Assembly (NCBI RefSeq): GCF_000143415.4
Contig: NW_003314291.1
Span: 664,006-728,005, forward strand
DNA length: 64,000 nt
Source: Selaginella moellendorffii
Lineage: Eukaryota > Streptophyta > Lycopodiopsida > Selaginellales > Selaginellaceae
Reading direction: 5' to 3'
Each line of letters opens with the position of its first letter. Position 1 is the first letter of the stretch. The notes beneath the pieces are model-generated. The model did not search any database. It saw only the letters and a list, made by a program, of their open reading frames with translations, and was not told the origin of the DNA. Made by a program: the position numbers and the translations under genes. This document shows, piece after piece, positions 1-11,896 of this stretch.

Positions 1-1
1 A

Positions 2-183
2 AGCCAAGTTCCGGATATACGAAGGATTGCCTAGAAAAGAGATGGGTGCTGAATCCAAGGGATCCCAGCATGAGCATATCGGTGGATAATGTTGTGCATG
101 GTTGGATGCGGAAGCAGAGTGCCACCATCACCTTGCCAGACCATGCAAGAGATGCAGCAAGAGCATTCATAACTCGGGTTCAA
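2..183 (+). pseudogene. Possible 3' part of an exon, cut by the window start
   Basis: One frame is open from the window edge for about 60 codons and reads protein-like (it includes the stretch DHARDAARAFITRVQ), then meets a good donor (CAAG followed by gtgaga). I do not recognise the family. It may be an exon of a gene or of a transposon lying to the left. Nothing joins it convincingly downstream. Confidence 0.25.
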
Positions 184-384
184 GGTGAGATTCATTAATA
201 TTCCTTTACAAAGTTTCTAATGTATTTTATTTCAAGGTGAACAATCCGAATCTGAATCAGAGGAGGCTTGATATAGTGTGTGAGGTAAAACAAAGATGAT
301 GTGACATATGCATTTACCAATCACACGTGCATAAATCTAATAATATGGCGTGTGGCCCATATTAATGGCACATAAACCCATATT

Positions 385-744
385 GTGGGCTTACGTGCTT
401 TATGTACCATCATTCCCTTGCAGCGTGTGTGTTGGTTTCCTTTTATAACACAACGAACTCCATATTTTAGGGTGAAGAGCGTTCTCATGGCAAGCACAAA
501 ATCTGTAAGTGAGGTAGAAAAGGAGACGGAGAAGGAGATAGGTGAAGATGTAGAATATATAAGTCTTCCAAACTCCCCGTACTATACTCCAGGTGATCAT
601 TTTTCTGAACAAACGGCAACATTAACAACTATCGAGAACGCCCCAGTAACGTCAGAGACAACAATCCAAAGCAAAACAACTGACCCGGAGAAGGATGATA
701 GTACCGCTGAGAGTACCAAAAAGGAGGTGTCCACTAGCGCTTAG
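385..744 (+). CDS. Hypothetical 119-residue ORF
   Basis: Open reading frame with an acidic, Thr/Ser/Glu-rich second half and no recognised domain. A second in-frame Met lies at 487. It sits in transposon-rich sequence without visible introns or promoter. It could be a remnant of an element or chance; I assign no function. Confidence 0.2.
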   Translation: MGLRALCTIIPLQRVCWFPFITQRTPYFRVKSVLMASTKSVSEVEKETEKEIGEDVEYISLPNSPYYTPGDHFSEQTATLTTIENAPVTSETTIQSKTTDPEKDDSTAESTKKEVSTSA

Positions 745-1390
745 GCTTATAATGGCGTGTGCCCTCATGCCATTTACTTGATCACCAAATACCTTTTTCC
801 CTTTGCACTAGTATATCTTAATACCGGTCTGAGAAATAGAATGGCATGTGCCCTCAGGCCTTTTACTAAATCACCTTTGAAAGAAATGCAAGCCTCTATG
901 TCGTAAAAAAAAGGTACTAGAGAAATTCCTTAATAATATGAATGTTATTTAGTTTCATGAAAATACACTAAGGGTCAAATGAGTTAAATGACTTCTCCAG
1001 ACTAGCAATGCCTCTTGCTACACCTTCACAATTAGATTCGTTAGAAAAAGATAACATTGAATAATATCTAAATGTTCTCACCATTAAGTTATATGTCTGG
1101 CTAATAGGAATGATGTTCATCTTGGAAAGCTCACCACACGCTCAATGAACAAACAAATAGTGTGTGCGCGCATGCCATCGCTCTTCTTTAGCTTCAGATT
1201 CGGCTTGTTCACCTTGACAATGAGATTTATTATACAACTAGATGGACTCAGTCTGGACATAAGGTCACCACGCTAGTCACCATGCCCCAGATATGTCTAG
1301 CCCCTGGACAAAAAACATATAATTTCACGTCATTTTCAAATACTTGAAAATTTGTACCTAGTCCCATTTTACTGAATAAATCCCACTTTA
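745..1390. other. Intergenic stretch, nothing recognised
   Basis: Mixed-composition sequence with no ORF of note. It contains two similar short segments (around 752-780 and 841-870, both with the words atggcgtgtgccctca or atggcatgtgccctcagg), suggesting a small local duplication. No RNA gene or known element was seen. Confidence 0.4.
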
Positions 1391-2044
1391 ACGAAATAGA
1401 GCTTTATATTTGATGCTAATGACTTGTGGGAAAGGAAATGGACTTCCAAGAATGGATTCCTAAGTGCTCCAATTTGGCGAAGTAAAAGCTCCAAGTGAGG
1501 GAGCGGCAAAGTAGCCAAATGATAGGGCCGTGGACAGCCCTAGCACAAATTATGATAACCGGAACTTAGTGCCAAAGGTGGCACGAAATCGAAGAGAGGA
1601 TAATGTTGCCCTCGAGTAAAGGACTTCCTAAGAGGGGGAAGTGGAGTTGCACAATATGTGCAATGCAAAGTGTCGGAGACACCCAGGAAATTGACTTCAA
1701 GAAGTCAGAATTAAAAGTTCCAAAATGCAAGGGTTATATCGATGGAAAGTGAGACCACTCGAGAATGAGTAGTGGGATTGAGTTAGAGAAGGTGTCTCTA
1801 ACAGGTTTAGTGAGAACTAAACCAATAAAAGGAGAGAACCACCACAAGTGGTCGAATGAGCCTCTAAGTTAGAGGGGCTATGCTCCTTAGAGGATGGACA
1901 AGGCATGGTGAGCCTTAAGTGTCAAACCATAGACAAATATTGGCTAGGTGCCAAGGATGGAAATGGTAACACGTGCGGGTGTTACTTTATGAAAGGGTTT
2001 ACCGTTCGATGAGGACATCGAACTTCGTCTATGGGTGGTGGAGT

Positions 2045-4083
2045 TGTGAGACACAAAATCCCTAGGCCCCAAAGTGGAGCCGGAGGGGCACCACGTGGTA
2101 GTGGCCGAAGCGAAAGCTAAACAAGCGTAACACGTTTGGACTAAAAGCTCCGCCTTGAAAGGTCGAGAGCGGGAGTGGAACTCCCAACGAAGTGCTCGAG
2201 GAACAAGCACAAAGAGAGCAATAAGCGAGGCTCCAAAAAGGGACCCAAAAGGACCAACACATGACACGTGGAAGTGTCCGAGATGGACCCGAGTTGGAGT
2301 CCGAAGTGGAGTCCGAGAAGGACCCCGAGATGGAGTCCGAGGTGGACCCGAGATGGACCCGAGATGGAGTCTGAGATGGACCCGAGATGGAGTCTGAGAT
2401 GGAGTCTGAGATGGACCCGAGATGGAGTCCGAGATGGAGTCCGAGATGGACTCGAGATGGAGTCCGAGATGGAGTTCGAGATGGACCCGAGATGGACCCA
2501 AGATGGGACCCGAGATGGACCCAAGATGGAGTCCAAGATGGAGTCCGAGAAGGACCCGAGATGGAGTCCGAGGTGGAGTCCGAGGTGGACCCGAGATGGA
2601 CCCAAGATGGAGTCCGAGATGGACCCGAGATGGAGTCCGAGATGGAGTCTGAGATGGACCCGAGATGGAGTCCGAGATGGAGTCCGAGATGGACTCGAGA
2701 TGGAGTCCGAGATGGAGTCCGAGATGGACCCGAGATGGACCCAAGATGGACCCGAGATGGGACCCGAGATGGAGTCCAAGATGGAGTCCGAGAAGGACCC
2801 GAGATGGAGTCCGAGGTGGAGTCCGAGATGGAGTCTGAGGTGGAGTCCGAGATGGAGTCCGAGGTGGAGTCTGAGATGGAGTCCGAGGTGGACCCGAAAT
2901 GGACCCGAGATGGAGTCCGAGATGGAGTCCAAAGTCGAGACCGGGACCAAGACCAAGACCGGGACCGAGACCGAGACCGAGACCGAGATCGGGACCAAGA
3001 CCGAGACCGAGGCCGAGGCCGAGTCCGAGTCCGAGTCCGAATCCGAGTCCGAGTCCGAGTCCGAGGCCAAGTCCGAGTTTGAGTCTGAGAGGGTGAAAGC
3101 CCAAAGTGTTCGTCTCCCAGACCCTGGGGGGTTTAGTGAGCTCCAAAAGTATAGTAGGGGGAGGACTGCAGTGGAGCCAGTTTGGCCAGGAAAGGCCAGT
3201 TTGGCCCAGGAAGGCTGGACCCAGTGTTGGGTGATGAGCTGCCCACTAGGAAGTCCAAGACTAGAGTGAACACGAACCGACAAGCGGGGTAGCTTGGTGA
3301 AGTGTTCAAGAGCCGGCTCTAGTTCCCCCCGGAGATCGACTGGCCGATGCTCCCAGTCCAAGTGTGGGTGGCACTACCTACTTGGATACTTGGTGTGGCT
3401 TAACGGAACCTCGCTCTAAGCCCATGGCTAGAGCACCCAAAGGCAGAAGGCGAGGAGAGTACCCATGAGGCCCGCGTAGGGCCACGGTGTTCCAAAACGT
3501 TGCCCCAAAGTCCCAGACTGTGGAAAGGAAGAGGAGCAGCCCTCTAGTGTGGTGACAAGGGACACAGCCACACAGTAAGGAAGTCCTAGAGGACAATTGG
3601 ACTTAGTGGTCGAGCCTGTGGGTCTTGATCCAGTGGCAGTGTTGGTGAACACGGCCATGGACAGAAAGGGACTTAGTGGGGACTAGAAAGGAGATATTGG
3701 GGAAGGCTATTTCCTATGTCTGCAGGCATCATAAGGATGTTAAGGAGTGGATCTGGGATGACCACTCATGGACAGATAGCCCAGTCTTGGAGAGACGGGA
3801 TTGCAATGCAGGTGGTGTTGGACCACCGATGTGACCAAGGTGATTGGGCATGGCCTAGCATAACGGGCTGGTATGTTGGTGGTGCCTTGGGGTGTCGGTC
3901 AAGGGATCGGACACGTGGAGCACTTAGACCAAGTGCAAAAGTTGAGTGGCGTGGATGCCATTCGCGGGGTTAGCAAGCCCCAAGTTCTGAATAGGACTTA
4001 TGGAGGTTGTGAATGAGACTCCTCCAAGTGGTTGGAGGTGCGGTTAAGTGACTAAAGTAGAATGGAAAAATTAGTCGCTTATA
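2045..4083 (+). repeat. LTR copy 1 (element on plus strand)
   Basis: Begins TGTGAGACAC and ends GTCGCTTATA. It aligns along its length with the reverse complement of the LTRs at 4321-6052 and 10173-11891. The difference in length is concentrated in the minisatellite at about 2268-3090. Confidence 0.8.
2268..3090 (+). repeat. LTR minisatellite, longest copy
   Basis: Tandem array of 12-bp gagatggagtcc-type and 11-bp gagatggaccc-type units, changing at about 2936 to 6-bp units (gaccga, then gagtcc). Because units of 11 and 12 bp alternate and none contains a stop, several frames on both strands stay open for hundreds of codons with extremely repetitive products. These are not protein genes. Confidence 0.9.
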
Positions 4084-4320
4084 ATGATGTGAACACGAGC
4101 AATAAGTTAACACCTCATTGCAAATCATTTCTCCAAGAGGAGAAAATGATTTACATGTTTAATGGTATCATTTTTTACTTAACCTCAAGCTTACTTTTGC
4201 ACTGCCTTTAGTCCAATCGAAGAAAAGTTTATGAAAAAGCACAACAATGATTCCTTGAACCAATTGACCCATCCCTACAGTCTTGATTGATCCATTTATA
4301 ATCATGCCTAGGAAGGATCC
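4084..4320. other. Spacer between inverted element copies; ends in target-site GATCC
   Basis: 237 bp of ordinary sequence without an ORF, between two oppositely oriented LTRs. Its last five bases (4316-4320, GATCC) are the left target-site duplication of the complete element. The right copy is at 11892-11896. Confidence 0.7.
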
Positions 4321-5406
4321 TGTAAGCGACTAAATTTTTCCATTCTACTTTAGTCACTTAACCACACCTCCGACCACTTGGAGGAGTCTCATTCACAACC
4401 TCCATAAGCCCAACTCAGGACTTGGGGCTTGCTAGCCTCGAGAATGGCATCCATGCCACTCAACCTTAGCACTTGGTCCAAGTGCTCCACGTGTCCGATC
4501 CCATGATCGACACCCCAAGGTGCCACCGACATATCGGCCCGTTACGCTAAGGCCATGCCCATTTACCTTGGTCACACTAGTGGTCCAACACCACCTACAT
4601 TCCAATCCCGTCTCTCAAAGACTGGGTCATCCGTCCATGAGTGGTCATCCCAGATCCACTCCTTAACATCCTTAGGATACCTACAGACATGGGGAATAGC
4701 CTTCCCCAATATCTCTGTTCCGGTCCCCACCAAGTCCCTTTCTGTCCTTGGCTGTGTTCGCCAACACTGCCACTAGATCGAGGCCCACCGGCCCGACCAC
4801 TAAGTCCCACTATCCTCTAGGACTTCCTCACTGTGTGACTGTGTCCTTGGTCACCACACCGGAGGGCTACCCCTCTTCCTTTCCACAGTCTGGGACTTTG
4901 GGACACCATTTCGGAACACCGTGGCCTTACGCAAGCCTCGTGGGTACTCTCCCCGCCTTTCGTCTTTAGGTGCTCTAGCCATGGGCTTAGAGCGAGGTTC
5001 CGTTGAGCCACACCAGGTATCCAAGTAGGTAGTGCCACCCACACTTGGACTGGGAGCATCGGCCAGTCGATCTCCCGGGGGAACTAGAGTCGGCTCTTGA
5101 ACACTTCACCAAGCTACCCCGCTTGTCGGTCCGTGTTCACTCTAGTCTTGGACTTCCCAGTGGGCAGCTCATCACCCAACACTGGGTCCGGCCTTCCTGG
5201 GCCAAACTGGCCTTTCCTGGCCAAACTGGCTCCACTGCAGTCCTCCCCCTACTATACTTTTGGAGCTCACCAAACCCCCCAGGGTCTGGGAGACGAACAC
5301 TTTGGGCTTTCACCCTCTCAGGCTCCGGACTCGGACTCGGACTCGGATTCAGACTCGGGCTCGGGCTCGGTCTCGGCCTCGGCCTCGGTCTCGGTCTCGG
5401 TCCCGA

Positions 5407-5438
<32 letters not shown>

Positions 5439-6052
5439 CCGGTCTCGGTCTCGACTTCGGACTCCATCTCGGACTCCATCTCGGACTCCATCTCGGGTCC
5501 ATCTCGGACTCCATTTCGGGTCCATCTCGGGTCCACCTCGGACTCCATCTCGGACTCCATCTCGGACTCCATCTCGGACTCCATCTCAGACTCCATCTCG
5601 GGTCCATCTCGGACTCCATCTCGGACTCCATCTCGGGTCCATCTCGGACTCCATCTCGGACTCCATGTCGGGTCCATCTCGGGTCCACCTCGGACTCCAT
5701 CTCGGACTCCATCTCGGGTCCATCTCGGACTCCACTTCGGACTCCAACTTGGGTCCATCTCGGGTCCACCTCTGACTCCACTTCGGACTCCAACTCGGGT
5801 CCATCTCGGACTCCACTTCGGACTCCCATGTGTCATGTGTTGGTCCTTTTGGGTCCCTTTTTGGAGCCTCGCCTTTTGCTCGCTTCGTGCTCGTTCCTCG
5901 AGCACTTCGTTGGGAGTTCCACTCCCACTCTTGACTTTTCAAGTCGGAGCTTTTGGTCCAAACGTGTTACGCTCGTTTGGCTCTCACTTCGGCCACTACC
6001 ATGTGGCGCCCTTCCGGCTCCACTTTGGGGCCTAGGGATTTTGTGTCTCACA
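4321..6052 (-). repeat. Left (3') LTR, 1732 bp
   Basis: Shares essentially its whole sequence with 10173-11891. The two copies diverge abruptly after TGTGTCTCACA, which fixes the LTR end. It contains the minisatellite at about 5320-5830. Confidence 0.85.
5320..5830 (-). repeat. LTR minisatellite, left LTR
   Basis: Plus strand reads repeated ctcgga/ctcggt 6-mers, then ggactccatctc and gggtccatctc units of 12 and 11 bp. It is the inverse of the array at 2268-3090. The long ORFs here on both strands are artefacts of stop-free repeat units. Confidence 0.88.
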
Positions 6053-6068
6053 ACTCCACCACCCATAG
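6053..6068 (-). promoter_or_regulatory. Candidate polypurine tract of the LTR element
   Basis: On the minus strand the 16 bases just upstream of the 3' LTR read purine-rich (gggtggtggagt). This is the expected place for the plus-strand primer. The same tract precedes the truncated copy at 2045. Confidence 0.5.
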
Positions 6069-9000
6069 ACGAAGTTCGATATCCTCATCGAACGGTGAAC
6101 CATTTTATAAAGTAACACCCGCATGTGTTACCATTTCCATCATTGGCACGTAGCCAATATTTGTCAATGGTGTGACATTGAAGGCTCACCATGCCTTCTC
6201 TATATTCGTCAATGGTTGGACATTGAAGGCTCACCATGCCTTTTGCATATCCTCTAAGGAGGGTAGTCTCTCCAACTTAGATACTGATTGGACCACATAT
6301 AGTGGTTCTCTCCTTTTTTTTTTTTCTTTTTTTTTTTTGGTTTAGTTCTCGCTAAACCTCTTAGAGACCCTTCTCTAAGTCAATCCCAGTACTCCTTCTC
6401 GAGTAGTCTCAATTTCCATCGATATAACCTTTGCACTTTGGAACTTTGAATTTTGACTTTTTGGAGTCAATTTCCTAGGTGTTTCCGTCACCTTGCCTTG
6501 CACCTTTTGTGCAATTCCACTTCCCATCCTAGGAAGTTCTCTACTCGAGGGCACCATCATCCTCTCTTCTATTTCGTGCCAAAGTTCCAGTTATCATACT
6601 TTGTGCTAGGGCTATTCATGGCCCTATCATTTGGCTACCTTACCGCTCCCTCCCTTGGAGCTTCCACTTTCGCCAAATCGGAGCATTTCAGAATCCCTCC
6701 TTGGAAACACACTTCCTTTCCCGCAACTTGTTAGCGTCCAACACATTAGTGTTCCTCGCCTAACTTTGTCACTTGGATTCCTTCCAAGGGATTCCACGGC
6801 CCTATCTTGGCCACTCATCTTTTGCTCCTATCCGTTGATTGTTGCACCAAGCAACATCGAATCTCTACCTCCCTCCTTGAGGTATTGTTTCGGTTCCATA
6901 GCAAAGACTCTTCTTTGCTAAGTCCGGAGGATGTTCACCCCTAGTACGTCTCTTTAGCATCTTCTGTTATGGGCTTTATCCACGGCCCAACTTCGTGACC
7001 CTCCCATGGGTCTTTTATAAAGACTACTTTCCTCGGACTCACTATGCCATCGCACGGACATAGTTTATTTCCCTTAGGTGCTCTTCCCACTTGGTCATCA
7101 CGACCAAGCCACACCACCTTAAACAGTTCAATTTCAACATTTTGAACCAGGAACTTCATTCCTTAGCCAACCAAGGACCTTGTCTTTATCTGGCCATAAG
7201 ATCACCTAGTGATTTCACCTTGGCACCTTAACAGAGTTGCCAAGACGTACTTGGTCTTCTAGACCTCCAAGTTGTTGACTATAACCCCGGGGGCATCCCC
7301 CACACTTGGCGGTGCACCCAAGCTAGCCCTTACGGCCAAGGGTTCATAGCAACTGAGATTAGGTGTCCCCATCTCACTCACCACGACCTTGGTGCCACTT
7401 GCACCAAAGTGTTCAAGTTAGATATGCCGAGCTTTCACACTAAGCAATCTAACCGTGCATCACGACTCCGAGGCATCCCTCGCTTGGCGGTGTGCCCAAA
7501 CCAGTCTCCCCACTGAGAGTCCATGACCACCAAAATATGAGTGTCCTCATATTCCAAACCATCACCACGCCCTAGTGATTTGGGACTCGAACCCAAGCAC
7601 TAGAGGGTCGGGACTCGAACCCAACCTCCGTATATGAATCTACGGACGGCATCACACAAGATGCCTGGCGTGACTCCCCACGCCAGTGCACCAACTTATT
7701 TTTAAAGCGCGCTACAGATCACAGCTTAGGAACCTAGTTCCTCCACACTGCCAAGTCCTCTCACTTGACAAGTCTGTGATTATGCATGGACTCCTCCATG
7801 CTCGGCCCCATGGCCCACCCTTTTTGAAGTTATCACCTTCAACTAGGGTATTTGTTCCCCCGACGTGCCAATCTCGCTTGGCAAGTCCTCCGACCACTAT
7901 AACATGGTTCCTGCATAAGCGTGAAAGTCCTTGACCATCGACTTTCGTTCAAAGCCCTCTCCTTGAACACTCGGGAACTACTTCCCTAACCTTGATAGCC
8001 TTGCCTCATGGCAAGCTTCAAGACCACGCTTCTGCTGCGCCACTCTGATTTCGCGCGTTCCATGAACCATTTACACTTGGCCTTTCTAGGTACTAAGCTA
8101 CCTAGAATCGTCTTTGGGAACCTTGAAGGAACTCTGTCCCTCAGCTTGCTAAGGCCTCCCTTTTTGCAAGCCTCCCAAATGCCACATAGTCTAACATGGA
8201 CAATTCCATATTTTAGACTCTCCATGGCATCACGGTTGCTAGCGGCAACACCCTCGAGCCCCCACTTGATTCTCCACTCCCAGCTGGCATAACCAACCTT
8301 GGTTATGCCCTTTGATTCCTACGGTTCGGTTCTATCCCCTTACTTCTTGCTTTTTGGCTTCACACCTTTCCTTTGGTCATTCTCCTCCAGACCAGGAGGA
8401 TAGCTTTGCACTTTCTATCATGCTTTAGCAAGTATTCTTAGGGATGAACCTACCTAATAGCCTAGGGAGTGGTTCCTCAATCCGGGTATGCTCACCTTAT
8501 AATCCCACACACTGGGATTACATTGTTGCTTATGGGCCTTTACATGCCCATCCCTAGCCTTTGCCAAAATTCCATTTTTGGCTTTGTCCAACTCGGGTAG
8601 ACAGTCCTCTCCTGTCTCCGCAACCTTGGACATTTGGATAGCACCTTCTATCCATCATTCGCTAGGGACTTAGTCCCTTGGGCTTTATCCATTGCCCTCG
8701 CGACATCAAACACCACCTTCTGGTGTTCTAGAGTGTTCGGGTGTCCCAATGATGGCTTTTTTGACAATGAGTATTTCCTTTTATGACATTAACTTACTAT
8801 ATCGCAACACAAGCAACTTATCCCCCGTAAAGGTATATCCAACTTCCCTATGCTATTAAGAAGTCTTGGGTAGCTACCTTCTACCCGTTTAACCAGTTAT
8901 TTTGCACCTCTTGCTTAGTTGCCTCATAGTTGTCAAGTCCTACAACTCATTGCTTGGTGCTTTCACACCTCCATCATTATCTGGGTCACCACACTCCAAC

Positions 9001-10157
9001 TGCATGCTCTGCAGCTTAGGCTATGCTATTCCCATTTCCATTGGGATTCCTTTGGCAAGGGGTTCTCATGAACCCACCAACATAGCCTCAAGGTATCACA
9101 CCTTGGCACATTTGGTGTCTCCACACCATCGGCTCCACGAGCCTACCTCTATGACATTTCCCCTTTGTGTCTAAGTCTTTGCCAAGACCAACACCGCTCT
9201 TTCTCATGCCAACTATCCGTTAGCATTGCACCATAGAGGTCACACACAACTTTATGTCAAAGTTGTTTTCTTCTGGGAACACCTTTCCCATAACTTTAGC
9301 ATGGCACATTTTGCCATCGATGAGATACCCTCTGTTCTCATCCTTGGATCCTATGATCCCCCCCCATCCTTTGTGGGGTACAACACACCTCAGTCCAAAT
9401 GCTTCCATCAGTCCTTTTAGGACCATCCGTTGACTCTACTTGAGTCATCCAGCAGTTTTGGACTTGGTTAATCCACAGACCCGTAAGGTCCTACTTGTGA
9501 GGCACTAGCTCACTGGAATACACTTCTTGCATTCCTGTCCTACTCAAAAGGACTATTTTCACAAGTGTTACTCCGACACTTGATTTTGTTCTCTGGGGGC
9601 AACCTTTGCCCCTTAGGACTACTTGTCCATGTGATGAGAACACCAACTCATCCACTTAATACACCCCCAACTCCTTGGGTTGTTCCAGCATTTATTAGAG
9701 GTAGCCCCGGCTACCTTTTCAAGGACTTGAGTCCTCTTCCGTATTTGACCTCCCACGGTCATTACTTCTGGTCTCACATTCATGAGGACCAACCTCAACT
9801 ATATGAGGAAAATCTTGTGACTCCTTTATTGCTTTGGAGTCTTTATCTTTCCCGTGATCCCAACTGTAGTTGTTTACCACAACTACATTAGCCAGTTTGC
9901 TAAGTCAAACGCTCATCTGGATCACATCCTCAACTCTTTGAGGAAAACCATATACTGTTCCCAAGATCCCAAAGTCGTTCTATTATTGGCCCTTTTCTAT
10001 CCACCACCTTGTCTACAAGTTCACACATGAACTGTAATGGAGAGCCATATCTTCCCGACCTGCTACTTCCTCAAGGGTAGGCCCACTTCTCGGACCTTCC
10101 GTTGCCAACACCAGTGGTGATATACTTGAGCACCAATAAAAGTCGGATTAAGGAACA

Positions 10158-10169
10158 GCTCCGATACCA
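10158..10169 (-). promoter_or_regulatory. Primer-binding site of the LTR element (initiator tRNA-Met type)
   Basis: Minus strand reads TGGTATCGGAGC, one base different from the common plant site TGGTATCAGAGC. It lies three bases inside the 5' LTR, which fixes the element's orientation. Confidence 0.8.
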
Positions 10170-10172
10170 AAT

Positions 10173-11281
10173 TGTAAGCGACTAAATTTTTCCATTCTAC
10201 TTTAGTCACTTAACCACACCTCCGACCACTTGGAGGAGTCTCATTCACAACCTCCATAAGCCCAACTCAGGACTTGGGGCTTGCTAGCCCCGAGAATGGC
10301 ATCCATGCCACTCAACCTTAGCACTTGGTCCAAGTGCTCCACGTGTCCGATCCCATGATCGACACCCCAAGGTGCCACCGACATATCGGCCCGTTACGCT
10401 AAGGCCATGCCCATTTACCTTGGTCACACTAGTGGTCCAACACCACCTACATTCCAATCCCGTCTCTCAAAGACTGGGTCATCCGTCCATGAGTGGTCAT
10501 CCCAGATCCACTCCTTAACATCCTTAGGATACCTACAGACATGGGGAATAGCCTTCCCCAATATCTCTGTTCCGGTCCCCCCAAGTCCCTTTCTGTCCTT
10601 GGCTGTGTTCGCCAACACTGCCACTAGATCGAGGCCCACCGGCCCGACCACTAAGTCCCACTATCCTCTAGGACTTCCTCACTGTGTGACTGTGTCCTTG
10701 GTCACCACACCGGAGGGCTACCCCTCTTCCTTTCCACAGTCTGGGACTTTGGGACACCATTTCGGAACACCGTGGCCTTACGCAAGCCTCGTGGGTACTC
10801 TCCCCGCCTTTCGTCTTTAGGTGCTCTAGCCATGGGCTTAGAGCGAGGTTCCGTTGAGCCACACCAGGTATCCAAGTAGGTAGTGCCACCCACACTTGGA
10901 CTGGGAGCATCGGCCAGTCGATCTCCCGGGGGAACTAGAGCCGGCTCTTGAACACTTCACCAAGCTACCCCGCTTGTCGGTCCATGTTCACTCTAGTCTT
11001 GGACTTCCCAGTGGGCAGCTCATCACCCAACACTGGGTCCGGCCTTCCTGGGCCAAACTGGCCTTTCCTGGCCAAACTGGCTCCACTGCAGTCCTCCCCC
11101 TACTATACTTTTGGAGCTCACCAAACCCCCCAGGGTCTGGGAGACGAACGCTTTGGGCTTTCACCCTCTCAGGCTCCGGACTCGGACTCGGACTCGGACT
11201 CGGACTCGGACTCGGATTCGGACTCGGACTCAGGTTCGGGCTCGGTCTCGGCCTCGGCCTCGGTCTCGGTCTCGGTCCCGA

Positions 11282-11313
<32 letters not shown>

Positions 11314-11891
11314 CCGGTCTCGGTCTCGACTTCGGACTCCATCTCAGACTCCATCTCGGGTCCATCTCGAACTCCATTTCGGGTCCATCTCGGGTCCACC
11401 TCAGACTCCATCTCGGACTCCATCTCGGACTCCATCTCGGGTCCATCTTGGACTCCATCTCGGACTCCATCTCGGGTCCATCTCGGACTCCATCTCGGAC
11501 TCCATGTCGGGTCCATCTCGGGTCCACCTCGGACTCCATCTCGGACTCCATCTCGGGTCCATCTCGGACTCCACTTCGGACTCCAACTTGGGTCCATCTC
11601 GGGTCCACCTCTGACTCCACTTCGGACTCCAACTCGGGTCCATCTCGGACTCCACTTCGGACTCCCATGTGTCATGTGTTGGTCCTTTTGGGTCCCTTTT
11701 TGGAGCCTCGCCTTTTGCTCGCTTCGTGCTCGTTCCTCGAGCACTTCGTTGGGAGTTCCACTCCCACTCTTGACTTTTCAAGTCGGAGCTTTTGGTCCAA
11801 ATGTGTTACGCTCGTTTGGCTCTCACTTCGGCCACTACCATGTGGCGCCCTTCCGGCTCCACTTTGGGGCCTAGGGATTTTGTGTCTCACA
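10173..11891 (-). repeat. Right (5') LTR, 1719 bp
   Basis: Partner of 4321-6052. It starts TGTAAGCGAC and ends TCTCACA directly before GATCC at 11892. It should hold the element's promoter, but I could not identify a TATA box. Confidence 0.85.
11170..11670 (-). repeat. LTR minisatellite, right LTR
   Basis: Same unit types as at 5320-5830, with more ctcgga 6-mers and fewer 12-bp units. Together with the copy at 2268-3090 it shows that unit number changes from copy to copy. Confidence 0.88.
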
Positions 11892-11896
11892 GATCC

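Larger units (their letters stand above)
1400..4083 (+). mobile_element. 5'-truncated LTR retrotransposon copy (3' internal part plus 3' LTR)
   Basis: This segment is the reverse complement of 6700-4321, that is, a second copy of the complete element placed in the opposite orientation. The internal 3' portion (about 1400-2044) matches 6700-6053 base by base in long runs, with decay toward its left end. It runs through the polypurine-like gggtggtggagt tract into an LTR that starts TGTGAGACAC at 2045 and ends TCGCTTATA at 4083 (the intact copy ends in TACA, so the terminal CA is mutated). The LTR is about 2039 bp, roughly 300 bp longer than the other two because its minisatellite is longer. There is no 5' LTR and no coding capacity. 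Confidence 0.8.
6053..10172 (-). mobile_element. Internal region of the LTR element, apparently non-coding
   Basis: About 4.1 kb. I checked both strands for zinc-knuckle, retropepsin, RT (YxDD), RNase H and integrase signatures and found none. The longest ORFs are about 60-108 codons and read unlike proteins. A T-rich tract lies at about 6317-6340. Frequent CCTTGG/CCAAGG-like words give the region an even texture, without clear tandem repeats. Confidence 0.7.
4321..11891 (-). mobile_element. Complete non-autonomous LTR retrotransposon (LARD-like), 7.57 kb
   Basis: Two long direct repeats (4321-6052 and 10173-11891) start TGTAAGCGAC and end TCTCACA on the plus strand, that is, TG...CA termini. 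They are flanked by the 5-bp duplication GATCC (4316-4320 and 11892-11896). Next to the right LTR, three bases inside, lies GCTCCGATACCA, the reverse complement of the plant initiator-Met primer-binding site with one change, so the element reads on the minus strand with its 5' LTR at the right. The 4.1-kb internal region has no ORF above about 110 codons and no visible gag, protease, RT or integrase motif, so it must depend on enzymes supplied in trans. LTR-LTR identity is high by eye; the main length difference is in the minisatellite, which suggests a fairly recent insertion. Confidence 0.85.

Noticed and set aside
2141-3361. Long ORFs (up to about 400 codons) on both strands across the minisatellites, including those at 5045-6115 and 10896-11912
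   Set aside because: They exist because the repeat units contain no stop in several frames. Products are pure repeats, open in many frames at once, and run across LTR borders.
3716-3973. 85-codon ORF in LTR copy 1
   Set aside because: Lies inside the LTR and is not preserved as an ORF in the two other LTRs.
6300-6345. T-rich tract as a terminator or poly(A) signal
   Set aside because: It lies within the non-coding interior of the LTR element with no transcript evidence; simple homopolymer runs are common here.
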